Shown one piece after another: positions 27,101-39,927 of a stretch of 64,000 nucleotides of DNA (positions are counted from its first letter, which is position 1; each line of letters begins with the position of its first letter). Source of the DNA: Tetrahymena elliotti 4EA (Eukaryota > Ciliophora > Oligohymenophorea > Hymenostomatida > Tetrahymenidae); the NCBI GenBank assembly GCA_000231825.2, contig JH720331.1, positions 651,441 through 715,440 on the forward strand, written 5' to 3'. The notes beneath the pieces were generated by a model. That model did not search any database, was not told the origin of the DNA, and worked only from the letters and a program-made list of their open reading frames with translations. Position numbers and translations under genes: made by a program.

Positions 27101-28272
27101 AGAAAATAGTACATATCTGATGAAATTATAGAATAAATTGTTATTTAGGATCTTTCTAATGGATAAACTTTTAAGAATAAATACCCATCAGTAAATAATT
27201 ATTTTAAATTAATTTTAATTTCATAAATTAAAAAAAATAGATTGTATTTAGAGATAAAGAATATTTTCTCATTGAAACTGATGAAATTAATTAAGAAAAT
27301 AGTTAATATCTATCTGATATTTCTGAGGAGCTATCTGATAGTTCATGCAATTCATCATAAAATTCTTTATCAAAAATACCAAAAAGTAATGAACTTTTAT
27401 TTGACTAAGATAAAGAAGGTCACACTGAAAAATCCCCTACATATAATAAAAAATTAAAATCATAGAGAAATATTTCTAAATCTTCATTTTCATCAATTTC
27501 AAAATCTAGTCTTCCAAGTAAGTCATCAAGAAGTCTTAATTCATTAAAATTTGATGAGGAAAATCCTATGTAGCCCATATAAAGAGATACATCCAAATTA
27601 GAATTAAAAAATTCAAAAGAAATATTTATTTAAAATTCTTATGTAAATTCTAAAGAACATTAGAAAAACTCAAGCAGTATTCAATTACCTAGTTTGAAGT
27701 TATTAGAATAAAAATCATTAAAGATAAATCAACATTAGGATAAAAAAAAGCTTAAAAGTATTGATCAACTTAATTTGATGAGGAATTCTAGACAAAAATT
27801 AAAATCAGAGATTGACATTTTGATAAATAAATCTAATAACGATAGAAATAAAATCACAAATAATGATCTTAAGTCAATTACTCAAAAACGAAAACATTTT
27901 TCTGGAATTGAAAAAATGTAAGATGACAAAAAAGGATCTATTAATGAATTTCATAAAGTTATTTAAAATCCTACAAGCCAACTAGTTTTAAAGTAGATGC
28001 TATAGCAATAAATAGGTGCTAGTAAAAATGAGCATGAGTTTGGTATTAGTGATTTTGATTCTTTAAAAGAATTCTCAAGATATTTCCCTCACAATAATAT
28101 CTCAGTAGTCTGTTTTAATTTTAAACAACATATAAATAAAAAGAATTTACTGAAAAAGTACATTATAAATCATACTGAAGAAATTCTATTTAAACTTAAA
28201 TTCAAGAGTATAAGTGGACTCCACTCCCTTCTTTGTAAAAATAAAAAAAGCAATTTATTCAAAGTAAATTGA
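24128..28272 (+). CDS. K+ channel with CNBD-like domain and zinc knuckle, paralogue B
   Basis: Eight exons: 24128-24181, 24232-24280, 24336-25404, 25579-26091, 26149-26563, 26630-26770, 26825-27190, 27241-28272 (1212 aa). It has the same plan as its neighbours: a polar N-terminus (about 300 aa), S1 to S6 with filter TIGYGD at 512-517, and a charge-poor S4 (FTLVKVKNLTQYLW). A CNBD-like domain (KIYGPGEIIFEQKEQ; FFGYKGFVSGIPREMTCRS), a CCHC knuckle (C768, C771, H776, C781; CFSCKQYGHSISNC) and a Ser-rich tail follow, with the shared motif FDSLKEFSRYFPHNN near the end. The exons spanning the CNBD end and the knuckle are exactly as long as in paralogue A (141 and 366 nt), which supports both models. 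The first two small exons rest only on phase and splice-site logic. Presumed K+-selective. Confidence 0.87.
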
Positions 28273-29160
28273 TTAATAGCAAGTTTTGCAATATGTATTA
28301 CATGGCATACAATTATTTGAGTTATCATTATAATAACCATCTTTACATAAGCATTAGTTATTCTAATTTAAAACTATTAAATGGAAAAATGTTCAATTAT
28401 ACTAGTTTTAAAATGAAAATAAATGATATTTTTTAATTTTTTAAAAATAAAACTAATTTTTTTGAAATAATATCAAACAAAATTTTATATAATTTTTGTT
28501 ATTTTTCGATAATTTTATTTTTATTAAATAAATTATGTATCTTGATCTATTCAGAATTTAAAAATAGTTAAATAAATTATGTATCTTGATCTATTCAGAA
28601 TTTAAAAATATTTTACAATCTTTTAACAAACAATTAGAGAAATTAATTTTTTTGAAAAATAAAAATTTAACATTTTTAGTTCCATCAAATTTTTATGAAA
28701 AAAAAAGAAAAAAATCATTTATTAGCCAAAATAAAAATTTTCCATAAATTTGAAATTTTGGAATTAAGTCTACTTCGTTTCACTATTTTTTCAATCAAGA
28801 TATCATTTTAACATATTTAAATAATCTTAATTTATTTTTAAAATTTTAAATATTTTATTTGTTTGTGAAATATTGTTTGAGAAGGGATGTGTAAACTAAA
28901 ATATGAATAAGTAGATAAATAAATTTAACCTGAATATCTCATTAAAATTTCGATACTTTATTTAGTGATTCCAATAAATTTTAGTTGTTAAATCTTTATT
29001 TGATTCTTAATTTACTTTATGAATAGTTGATTTGTCAATCATTATTAGTCATTAATTTTTAAATGTTTTATTCTGTAATTTGATACTTATTCAGAAGTGT
29101 TTTTTTTTGTAAATCTAAGATTATTTTTTAATTAAATAAACTCTTCACAGATAGTAAGAT
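28273..29160. other. Intergenic region between channel paralogues B and C
   Basis: AT-rich spacer containing a 44-bp tandem duplication (listed separately). No gene or RNA seen. Confidence 0.5.
28524..28610. repeat. 44-bp tandem duplication
   Basis: Two head-to-tail copies, 28524-28567 and 28568-28610, identical over 43 bases. Each contains ATGTATCTTGATCTATTCAG. The perfect match within neutral-looking spacer indicates a recent local duplication, or an assembly artefact. Confidence 0.9.
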
Positions 29161-32100
29161 ATGTAATAAAACGAATAGTTATCTTATTAGCATGAAGAAT
29201 AAGAATCCTCAACAAAATAGGAGTCTGAGTTTTTCAAAGCAAATAAAACTGGATTTCAAAATGATTCTAATATTTTGAAATAAGCCATGCCTCTTATTCA
29301 AAATGATAATTTTATGCTCGAATCAAGCCATTAGAAATAAAGTAATCACCATAATAGGTAAGCAATATAGAAATAGTAGAAATATAAGAAGCACATGGCG
29401 AAATTAAGCCAACAAGAATTAATTTAAGATATATATAATGAAGAATAATAAAGTCTTTATGGTAACATTTAGCTTTTATCTCCGACGTCAAATGTAAATA
29501 AAATATTATCATACCAAATTTTTAAATATAAATATTTTTTTAAAAGACCTTTAAAAGTGATGAAGATTTGTTTTCTTAAAAATCTATACATCAAAATTAA
29601 AAGCCAGATTCATAAAATGGTAATTCTTTCATAAATTGATATAGTACTTAGCATATTTTTTATTAAAGTTATTGATCACGAAAGAAAATTTACATATACT
29701 AATCATACTACTGAAGGGAACTAAAAAAACGATGAATTAATTGTTATTCCTACTAATAGAAAAAATGGAAATTTGATACAAGATTCTTAATAAATATATA
29801 CATCATAAGAAGTACATCCTTTCAATGAAAAGACAGTTGAAGATGATTTTAATTAGATGGGTACTCTTAATAATGCTGATTAATTTATTTAAACAGTGTA
29901 CAAAGATACAAAAGAATCAGAAGATCTACTAAATAATAGAAATGAGAACTCTGATGAAAATTAACAAAGAAAGAAAATGTTACAATAATTAAAAATATCT
30001 CTTGATAAATTTTTACCTAAAAATTAGAGTTCATTAGACTCAAAAAAATCTGAAAGCCAAGATGAAAAAATAACCTAAAGTAACCCAGGATCTAAATATG
30101 AAAAAGAATAGAACTAAAACAATAAAAGTAATTTTTCAAGAAAACTCACAAATGCATAGTCTGTAAACTTAAGTTAAACTAAAATCAAAAAATTTTTTCC
30201 AAGAAAAAGTGAGTTTGGGTTAGTGAGGTAATAATTTAATAATGAAAACTCTTAGGAAGAGTCATAAAAAATAGATACAATTATGAAGGAAGCTAGAGAT
30301 AAGTAGATTTAAATGTAAATATTAGAAAGAATTTAATCTAAAAATTGGAAGCTAGGATTGAAAGCACAAAGATCTGAATCTATGATTAGTTGCAATTAAT
30401 TAGATTAAAAATAAGGTGATTAAAAGAATTGGGATATTGTTAATAAATTATGTATCCTCCTCAAAGCAAAGCATAAGTTAAAAAATCTTATTAACTAGAG
30501 ATTTAGTTCTCTCTCTTTGTATGAAAGAGGATTAGTAGGGGATCTCTCAGATGGAAAACTGATTGCTTAAAACATAAAAACAGAAACAAGTTAAATATAC
30601 TAGAAAATAATGAAATATTCTATTCATCCTGGCTCATTCCCAATCATTATTTTTAAAATTTATCTGTTTATCATAACTATGATTAATCTTGTTTATCTCC
30701 CTTTGATGCTTGGATTTGATTTAGAAGTCTCTCATTTTTCATACGCTTTTTTCTTCACCACTGCTGTTTCTTATTCATTAGAAGTTGTTGTCAAATTTAA
30801 GACTTCTCTTTCTGAAAAAGGAGAAATAATTTCTAACCCAGCTCTAATTGCTAAAAAGTAATAGCCAAAATATACTTAATTAAGCAAGCTATTATGATTA
30901 AATTATTTTCATCAAAAAAGAAACTATACTTTCCCATAAAAAGTTAAAATTCTAAAAGTATTTAAAATAATTTTTTTTAAATAAAGTTGATTCAAAAATA
31001 ACATTTAAAAAAGAAAGAAAGAGAGTTGATTTTAATTTCACTTTTTATATTTCTTATTATTACTTCACAGAATATTAATTACAATTATTTTTCTTAGGTA
31101 CATATAAAGTGATTTATTCTATGATGTTATCACCATGTTATCTATGATACTTGGTTCAGCTTAACATTTTTTTTTTCTAATAATGCTTCTTAGAATCAAA
31201 CATGTGATTAAATATATGGATGATTTAAACAATCATTACTATTTAGCAGAAAAATACCATCAGGTGTGGGTTTTATCAGGCCTATTTTGTTTTATTGTTA
31301 TGGTTGTGCATTACTTTGCTTGCATTTTTCATTATGTAGGATTATCATAGATAGACAATCTATCAGAGGTTTCTTGGTTAAATATTTATGACTTAAAACA
31401 TACATCTTGGTAAGTTAGGTACAATTACTCACTTTATTTTTCTTTTATCACAACTGCTACTATAGGTTATGGTGATATTACTCCAAAAAATACATATGAA
31501 AGATCTATCGTTATTGTCTATAGTATTGTAGCTTCAATGTGTTTTTCATATACTGTGAACACAGTTGGTAATGTATTTTAAGATTACTTCAATAAATACT
31601 AAAAATAATTGTATGGTATTTTTTTATTTACATTTTTTTAATTATAATTAATTTTCCTATTAAAGTATAATGAGGTATAATGCTATCAATTTTATGAGCA
31701 ACAGATCTATTGGAAAAGAATTATAGCTGAGAGTTTTAAAATATATTGAGTATATTCATGATTTAGAAAATGATTCACCAGATAAAGGGTTTGCTGTTAT
31801 CAATTAAATATCTAAAAACTTAAAAGGTTAAATATACAATGACTATTATGGTAAGATATTAATGTAAAATAAATCCTTCTCTCGTAATTTCAGTAAGGAA
31901 AGCATACAAAAGTTATCTTTAAGAATCCAAGAAAAATTATATGGTCCAGGAGAAATTATTTTTGAATAAGAAGAGCAGGATTACAGGCTATACTATTTAA
32001 TGGAAGGTGAATGTGAATTTTATTATTATAATAAAGGTGGAAGTAAATAATCTGAATATAAAACAATACAGATTTCTAATGTACTTGAGTATATTATGTA

Positions 32101-34299
32101 ACATCTACTAAAGTTTTTTATATTTAAAAAGGAAAATTAGTTTTTTGGATACAAAGGATTTTTTTCTGGAATTCCAAGAGAGTTTAGCTGTAGATCTACA
32201 AACATTAGTCATGTGTTTATTATTACTAGACAAGATTTAATTGAGGTACTGAAAGAAGATCCAGAAGATTATGAAAATTTTTGTAAATTAAGAGATGAAT
32301 TTTTGATGTATAAAAACTCGCTTGGAGAGTAATGCTTTGGATGTAAGCGTTTTGGACATACTTTAAGTGGATGCCCATAAATACATTTGATAAGAAATAA
32401 AGAACTACTTATATTAAGACATAATTTTTCAGTGAACTAAAAAAGGATGAGGAAATTGAGAAAAAAGCATAAATATAAAGCTCTTTCAATAAAATAAACT
32501 ATATCTGAGTCTGCTCAAAAATATAGACTGGACACAGTAAATGAAATAAAAAATTAAATTAAAACAGATACTCAATAGTTAAATTAAGATTTTGTCTTAA
32601 AAGCAGAATTGAGCGATAAAAGATTCTCAAAAATGTATCCATATGTAAAAACATAACTTATTTTTAAATATATATATAAATTTCTTTTTGATTTTCAAAA
32701 TTATTAGATCAAATTTAGAAGTGGTGAAATGGTCTTATTTGATAATTATGATGATGTAAGTGATTATTCTGGAACAGAAAGTGAAGAAAGTGTAAGTAGT
32801 AAATCATCCGAAAGTGCATCAATTGGTACTATTTCTGAAGAAAATGATAGTTAAAGTGAATCAGAAAATTCAATTGATTAAAATAAAAAGAAAACTTTTT
32901 TTAAAAATATGAATTCGTTTGATTCAATTTCATCAAATTCTTAGGAGGAGGAATCAGTAAAAGTAAAATCAAAGCCTTCATTATAATAAATTTCTTAACT
33001 TGAGATTGATAAGAAAATTGCATCAGCATTAATTAAACCTAGTGTAATAGAGTTTTTAGATGAAGAAGGGGATGATGATGATGATAATTAAGAAAAAATT
33101 AGTGTTTAAAAACAAGAAGAAGCAGAGATAACTGAAACAAAATAACTTTAAAATATATTAAATAATAATGAGAATGTTTAAATCATTTAAACAATTCTAG
33201 CTGATAATAAATAAAATAATCGCTTTAGTAATGGAAATATATAAATACCCCGCTTTACTACTTAGTAAAAAAATGGTTAGGAATTCAATCAATCTAACTT
33301 TTAAAGACTAAGCAAAGTGAAAATCAATTCGAAGACATTAGTAAAGTTTTTATTTTTTAAATTATTTAAATATGTTTTAAAAAAATATAAACAGGTTTAA
33401 CCTAATTTATCAAGATAGAATTCAAGAAAAGAATTTAAAGGTTATGCAGAAACACCAAAAATATCAAGACAAGGTAGCAAACGAGCTACTGAATTTTTAT
33501 AAAGAAAATCTATTAATCTGAAAAAAAAGTTTTCTAAACATGAAACTAACTTTTAATCATAAAATGAAGAACCTGAATTTTTGATTAAGGATTTCACATT
33601 CAACAACGATAGTCCTTCTTCACTTCCAATAAATTTGAAACCTAAAATCTTTAGATCTCACTCTTTATCAGTAAATTTTATTTTTCAAATTAAGAATGGT
33701 GTCTAATTAGATTTTTTTTAATTGTATAGAAACAAAATACAGATGGCATTAAATTTTAAAGGCAAATTTTAGAAAATAATTAAAATAAAAAAGATTAAAT
33801 GCTTAGATTATATGAAAAATAAATGTAGTATCTATAAGGAATAGTACTAAAGCTAGTCTAGAAGGAACATAACAAAGAAAAAACTATTAATTAGTACTCG
33901 AACTTACAATAATAAGATAAAGAAACAGAATTATAGGAAAATAATAAAATGTAAATGAAAATGAATTATAATAGTATGAGCATGGAACTGCCAAATCTTT
34001 AAAAATCTTAAATGAATTACACTCAAAATTTTAATATCCTATAACAAACTACTATCGATCCTAATAATGAAATAAGCAATTAAATAAATGATCTTTTCTA
34101 TTACGAATTCGATAATCTTAAAGAATTCACTAAATATTTCCCACATAACAATGCTGCTTAAGTTTGCTAAGTTTTTAAATAATATTAAGACAGAAAGAAA
34201 AAAATAGAAAAGATGTTTATACAAAAATTTAAAGCAAATAAACAACTAGATCATTTGAATAATTTAAGTAAAATTTTTACACCTAATAATAAGAAATGA
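29161..34299 (+). CDS. K+ channel with CNBD-like domain and zinc knuckle, paralogue C
   Basis: Nine exons: 29161-29493, 29547-29619, 29669-30857, 31098-31610, 31666-32080, 32132-32644, 32708-33340, 33395-33670, 33730-34299 (1504 aa). A polar N-terminus (about 460 aa) leads to S1-S6 with TIGYGD at 653-658; the residue run before the filter is FITTA instead of the FITCI of A and B. S4 (IMLLRIKHVIKYM) has few charges. The CNBD-like domain has KLYGPGEIIFEQEEQ and FFGYKGFFSGIPREFSCRS. The CCHC knuckle is C909, C912, H917, C922 (CFGCKRFGHTLSGC). The tail carries acidic and Ser-rich runs and ends with FDNLKEFTKYFPHNN. The intron separating CNBD and knuckle in A and B is absent here. The 54-nt intron at 33341 has no TGA and a length divisible by three, so it is inferred from composition. 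Confidence 0.86.
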
Positions 34300-35102
34300 T
34301 AAATAAAGATAAATCTAAACATTTATTTTACCTGTAAATCTTTCATTCTTATTTTAATTATCTTCAAAAAATTTTGTTCTCTTTCAAATATAAATAAAAT
34401 CAACTGAATAAATCTTTGTAATTTATTGATTTATAAAAATTAAAATGACCAATCTTTTAATGTTTGAGAGGAATGTTTAAAAATTTCTTTCAATTAAACC
34501 TTACTCAAACCTTTAAATTAAAATAAGACATTTCATTATCTTTTATCTTTATTTTTTACAAACTAAAATCTTATTTAATTTAAAAACATGATTTCTTTAT
34601 GCTTTCTATTAATTATTTATTTAAAAATTTGAAGACACTTTATTACAGTTTTGAAACAATTTTTTAGTTTATTGAAAAAAACCTATTTTTTCATTTCTTG
34701 AAATTATTACAAAATGATTAAAATGATAAAAATAAAAGATTTAATCAATTATAAATTCTCAAAATAAGATAATTGAAATATAATTTTATTTTTAGAATAT
34801 TAATAATTTTTATTATTTTTTTTAATTTTTTCAAAGTTCTTTTTTTGCATATGAAGTGAGTTTGGGACAGATAAATTTTCTTTATTTCTAAAACTTTTTA
34901 GATACAATAATAAACTTTTATGGTATTTAAATATTGAAAATCTGTTTGTATTTGCAAAAACTTTAAATTTATTTAAGAAAAATAATATTTTAGAGGATAA
35001 ATTTTAATAATAAGGTTACTTATTTTAAAGAAGTGAGATAAATAAAATGACGTTTTTGATAAGAATTTTTAATATTTGTATGATTTGAAATATGATTTAA
35101 TT
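34300..35102. other. Convergent intergenic region
   Basis: AT-rich region between the 3' ends of channel C (plus) and the Gln-rich gene (minus). No feature is recognised beyond poly-A and poly-T runs. Confidence 0.5.
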
Positions 35103-37595
35103 TCATTTATTTAAAAGAGATTAAGAAAGAAGTTAAGATTTATATGCATTACTTGATTGCTAAAGAATATTATTAATGTCGAAATGGTGAGAAGTTTTGT
35201 TTCTTTGTTTTTTTACTATTATATTGCAAATTATTTTTCCTTTACTATTATTAAATTTATTCAGAGTCTTTTAACCTTGAGCGGAGTCAGCTAAGGGATA
35301 TATTGAAATTTATTCATATTCTTTATTGTTGTTAATAGGATAAAGACAACCATTTACTTGATAAGATTTTAGCAATTCATACAATTAAGGATTATTATTC
35401 TCTTTAATTTTTTTAAGTACATCATCACTTTCCACTTAAAATACCAGTCTCTTATTTATTTGAAAGTTTTAAGGTGGTTATATTGTTTGTATTAGCTCTT
35501 CTGTAGAGCTTAAATTTGTAAGCTCTGTTGTTTATCTATATTAGAGATTGTTTGAGTCTTATAATTTTTTTCTCTCAACCATATTAAGGTAAGACTAAAA
35601 TTTTTAGATTTTTTTATTTAATTAACTTAGAAACTCTTCTTTAGATGTATGGAGAGTGATAGAAAGCTATACTTCCTTTTGTAAATCTTAGCCTTATAAT
35701 TATTCATGCTCAAAATTATTGGCTTCTCTGCATTCTTATGTAAGACATTTAGTACTTGAGTAAATATTTTAATGAGAAACTTTTTCAAATTAATTATGGC
35801 TTTGACTATTTTTTAAATTTTTGGTATCATTTTAATTTGTGTTTGTGTTTTAATCATATTCATACTTTTTGATGTAATATGATGTACTTGATAAGAAGTC
35901 CTTATGATTTACAGATAAGTAAGATATTAGCCTTTCTTTTTTCTTACTATGTATGAGATTATTTATGTTTTTCTATGCATTTTGTATTTGATTGTTTCTG
36001 TTAATATTTTCTAACTCTCTAGCAACTATTTCAGGTATCTATTCTGTAAATGTTGTTTACATAATTGCATTTTGAGTGGTCTTTTTTGGCTATATTTTTG
36101 CTTGTGAAGAAGGGTATAGAATTTCTTCCTCTTCTTCATCATCTTCGTCTATTGATTTATTTATTTTTTATAAAGAAAGTTAATAATCCTTTTACTTTAA
36201 ATCTTCAGAATCATCTTAAGAGCTCTATTCGTTCTCAATTTTAATATTCTTATAATTCTTATTAGGCTTAATTGTTTAGAGAGATCTACTTCTCTAGCTT
36301 TTGAGTTAGTCCAAAGACTTTTCATTGCAATCATAATAGCAAAAATCTTGAAAATCCTCTTATGTTTTTGAATTTTAAGTTGTGCTATTAAATAATTTTT
36401 TCTTCTTTTAAATATTTTTCTCTTATCCTTAGGTAATTTCCTAATTTGATTTATTCTGCATTATTTTAATGCTGCTGTTATTGTTATTGCTAAGATGAAT
36501 TTTCTTACAACCACTTTCTGAAATCTGTAGGTTTTCTTCTTCTAATAAATCTTTAGCTGAATATTTACAAGAAAGAAGTTAAGAGTTTCTATATGATTTC
36601 TAATTGCTTAGTTCTCTTAATTTTTTATCTTACTCTTGTTACTGCTCTCTATATAGTAAATACAAACTTAAGTTTTCTTGATTTTTGCTTTAATCTTTAT
36701 CGTTTTAACTTTGAATATCTGTCAAATTTTTTCTTGATACTCTATATTAAGTCACAGATTTATCATTGCTGTTCACAATTATTTAAGCAGAAGTTGAGTT
36801 TTTTGTGCTCACTTTATTGCTATCAAGGAAACAAGATTTTTAATTTAGTTAGTATGGGTTCCAGTTAAAATAAATTGTACTCAATAATGACTAAGGCTTG
36901 TTAAATATATTATTATTAGTTTAGAATTAATTAGGCTAAATGGAAGTTAACCTTGTTTATTCTGGGATTTTAAATTTATTTTCTATGTTTGATGAAGAAT
37001 TAGGGGATTAAGAAACCTTTACATGAAATATTTTATTTAGTTATGGCCTTTAGTCTTAAAGTGATAGTCCTCTATCATTTTGATTTTAATCTTTTCTATT
37101 TTTCTAAAATTCAAATTTATTTTTGAAAGTCTTTAAACTAAATCCTCTGTCTATGCTATAAACCAATTAATCTGTTTACATATTTTCATTTTTCTACACT
37201 TAATCCTATGATGTCTTCATTACCTTTTGATATTCTTATTTAATTATTAATTTGTTGTTAGCTTAATGATCTTGTTTTTCATTTAATAAGCCTATCTACT
37301 TTGCTTCAATAATCTTTTTTTAATGCTCTTGTAAAGGGTATCTTTTAAAACTGTCTTGCTTAATTTTTAAGGAATTTTACAAATCGATGCTTTTTTCAAT
37401 ATTATTTTAACTATTTTATTTGTTCAGTTGATATCTCCCCTAAGCACTGGTGTTTTTGATTTATTTTAATATGCTTAAGGATTAATTCATCTTATCCTCA
37501 GATGTAGAATCTAACTTAAGTTTTAAAAGGTCAGATTTACTTATCTACTGAGAAATGATAGCTTAACGATCTATTCTCTATTTAATTTTATTCAT
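35103..37595 (-). CDS. Gln/Asn-rich protein of unknown function
   Basis: An uninterrupted 830-codon frame from ATG at 37595 to TGA at 35103-35105. A length of 830 codons without TGA is far beyond chance in this DNA, and codon choice matches the other genes, with heavy use of TAA/TAG for Gln. The protein is polar throughout, rich in Gln, Asn, Ser and Lys, with no membrane segment. A run of acidic residues (DEDDEEEEE) lies near the middle and short coiled-coil-prone stretches occur, for example around ARELENINRNNQIQ. I do not recognise a domain. The ATG is the first in the frame, preceded by AT-rich spacer. Confidence 0.8.
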
Positions 37596-39927
37596 ATCTA
37601 AATTGTTATCCTACAAACCTTTGAATTTATGTTAATTTATTTTGGTAAAAAGAGTGCTTATCTTTATACTATTACTTTTTGTTTAAATTTATTGATCCAT
37701 TCAACCAACTAACAAACCAGCAATAAATTAATATTTTTATTAATTGTTTTTAGTATTTTAACAGAGAGATTATAATAAATTTCAATTTGTTTGCAAATTT
37801 CATTCTTTCAGTAAAACCAAGAATACTTACTCCTTCTCTTTTTTTTTAGTAAGTTCTTAATAATTGATGGTATTTTATTATTATTATTATTATTTCTATT
37901 AATCAATTTCTAATACAACACAGAATACTTTTTCAATAAGCTTTCAAATTTTCAATCAAATTCATAATTTTAAGGAGTCAGAAGTAACTTCAATAGAAAA
38001 TCTGGATTATCATAAATTTAATTTTCTAAAAATTTTATGCTAATTTTTTCTATTATCTCAATAAATAAAAAAATAATTTAATGTTTTACTTTAATTTTTT
38101 ATTCGCTTTTAATTTAAACAAATTTAACAAGTTAATGAATCTTTATCAAAATTTTATAACAGAAACTTAAATTTAAATAAATTTAATGATCTCTTTCTAA
38201 TAAAAAGAAATAATTTTAAGATTTTATTGTTTTATGGCATCAAAATATATCTTTTATATAAGCAAGTTTTATGTATCTGGAGTTTTTTAATTTAATTAAC
38301 AAAATTTTTAAAGTGTTTATTATTTTTAAAAATATTAGTAACATTTGATAAAATTTTTAATTTAATTTTGTTTTAAAAAATAAAAAATTGAAATCTAATT
38401 TCAAAGATCAAAATAGATAGATTTTTTAAATATATTTACTTTGAGTTTAGACAAAAAACTATCTTGATTAGCAAAGCAATATTGATAAAAACTAAAAATC
38501 AATAAAGTAATGAAAAACACATTAAATTTTTTATAAAAGCAAATAATATATTAATGTAAATTTTTGTAATCAAAAAAAAGAATAATTCATATATATAAAA
38601 AATTAAATAACAAAATTTTTAATAAAATTGCAAGCTAAAATTATACATTATAAAATAAAAAGATAAAATGGATATTTATTTTTTTGATTAATGAATTGAC
38701 TTAATCAAAATATTCTTCCTATTGAAATTTTTTGTATTTTTTAATAAATTATTTACCAATTAAAATCAAATGAAATTTTATTTTTGAATCTACAAAATTA
38801 ATTGATAAAAGAAAAGTTTTTATTGCTTTGATATAATTAAGTATATAGAAGTATTTGTGAATTCACAATAACCAAATTTATTTAATTAATTGAGATCAAA
38901 ATTAAAGAGATTTTTTCTTGCAATTATGTAGCTCTACAGTTGATGTAATTTATAGCATAAAATATATTTATTGATCTCAAACTCTACACATTTTTTAATT
39001 TTGCTTTGAATTATTCTTTTTGTTCTTTCGTTTAAAAGTTTAGCTTCTTTAAAAAAGATAATTTATAAGAACCACAACAAGCAGTTTTATAAAATGATGT
39101 TTCTTTAAATAATCTATTTCGTTTTCTTTTCTTTTTTTTCTATTGTTAAATTGAAGAAAACTTTGCGAAAAAGTAATAGATTATAAATAAGCTTTTTTTA
39201 AAAATATTCAAAAAAAGACTATGGTTAGAATTGAAATCTTTACTTTATTTTGCTTGTATCGTAATTTGATATATGATAATTTAGAATAGTTAAGAAATAC
39301 ATGTATTTACTACTAATTATTACATTCAATTGAATAAAATAATTGCTTATGTTTTCTTGATATGTTAGTTAGCTAATAGGTAATAAGAATTTGAATGAAT
39401 TGAATGAATTATGTTTTTCCTTCTTAATTTGGCAAATGTATTTGTTAATTTTTTAATCATGAAGAATTCAATTATAGTAATAATAATTTTAGGTAAAATA
39501 AACACATGCATGCAAATGATGAGAAACAACAGTAGTGTAGATACTTAATTAATTAACTAAATATATGAGATAATATATTTATCAAATAGTTAATTAAAAT
39601 GAATGATAGTTATTATTGATTTTGGAGATTCCGAGTCTAATGAATTTTTAATATATAATAGATAGTCTAAGATTAAATAAACAAAAATTTTTATTATAAT
39701 AATATTAATAATTAATTACATATACAAATATACAGTGCACACAAATCAATACAAAACCAAGCAAGCCAAGCCAAGCTAAATATAGAAGATTTTCAAATAC
39801 TTCAAGTATCAAAATAAGACTTGGCAAGCTTAAAGTCTTATAAAATCTGTTATAAATAAAAACTAATTTAGCATTTAGTTTAGATCAGAGTAAGATAGGA
39901 AGGTAGGTAGGTAGGGAAGTTAACACA
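37596..39927. other. Divergent intergenic region and leader of the histidine kinase gene
   Basis: About 2.3 kb between two divergently oriented genes, mostly AT-rich. A 10-bp inverted repeat (TTGAGATCAA near 38891, TTGATCTCAA near 38971) is noted. The last 200 bp before the kinase ATG are richer in G and C and include AGGTAGGTAGGTAGG at about 39900-39914. These are probably the 5' leader of the kinase mRNA. No gene seen. Confidence 0.45.

Noticed and set aside
36593..36868. 91-codon plus-strand frame
   Set aside because: It is antisense to the 830-aa minus-strand gene, whose frame is far longer and uses typical codons.
39896..39916. AGGT repeats before the histidine kinase start, considered as a telomere-like repeat
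   Set aside because: The unit is AGGT, not the GGGGTT of ciliate telomeres, and it is only about four units long; it is simply part of the leader.
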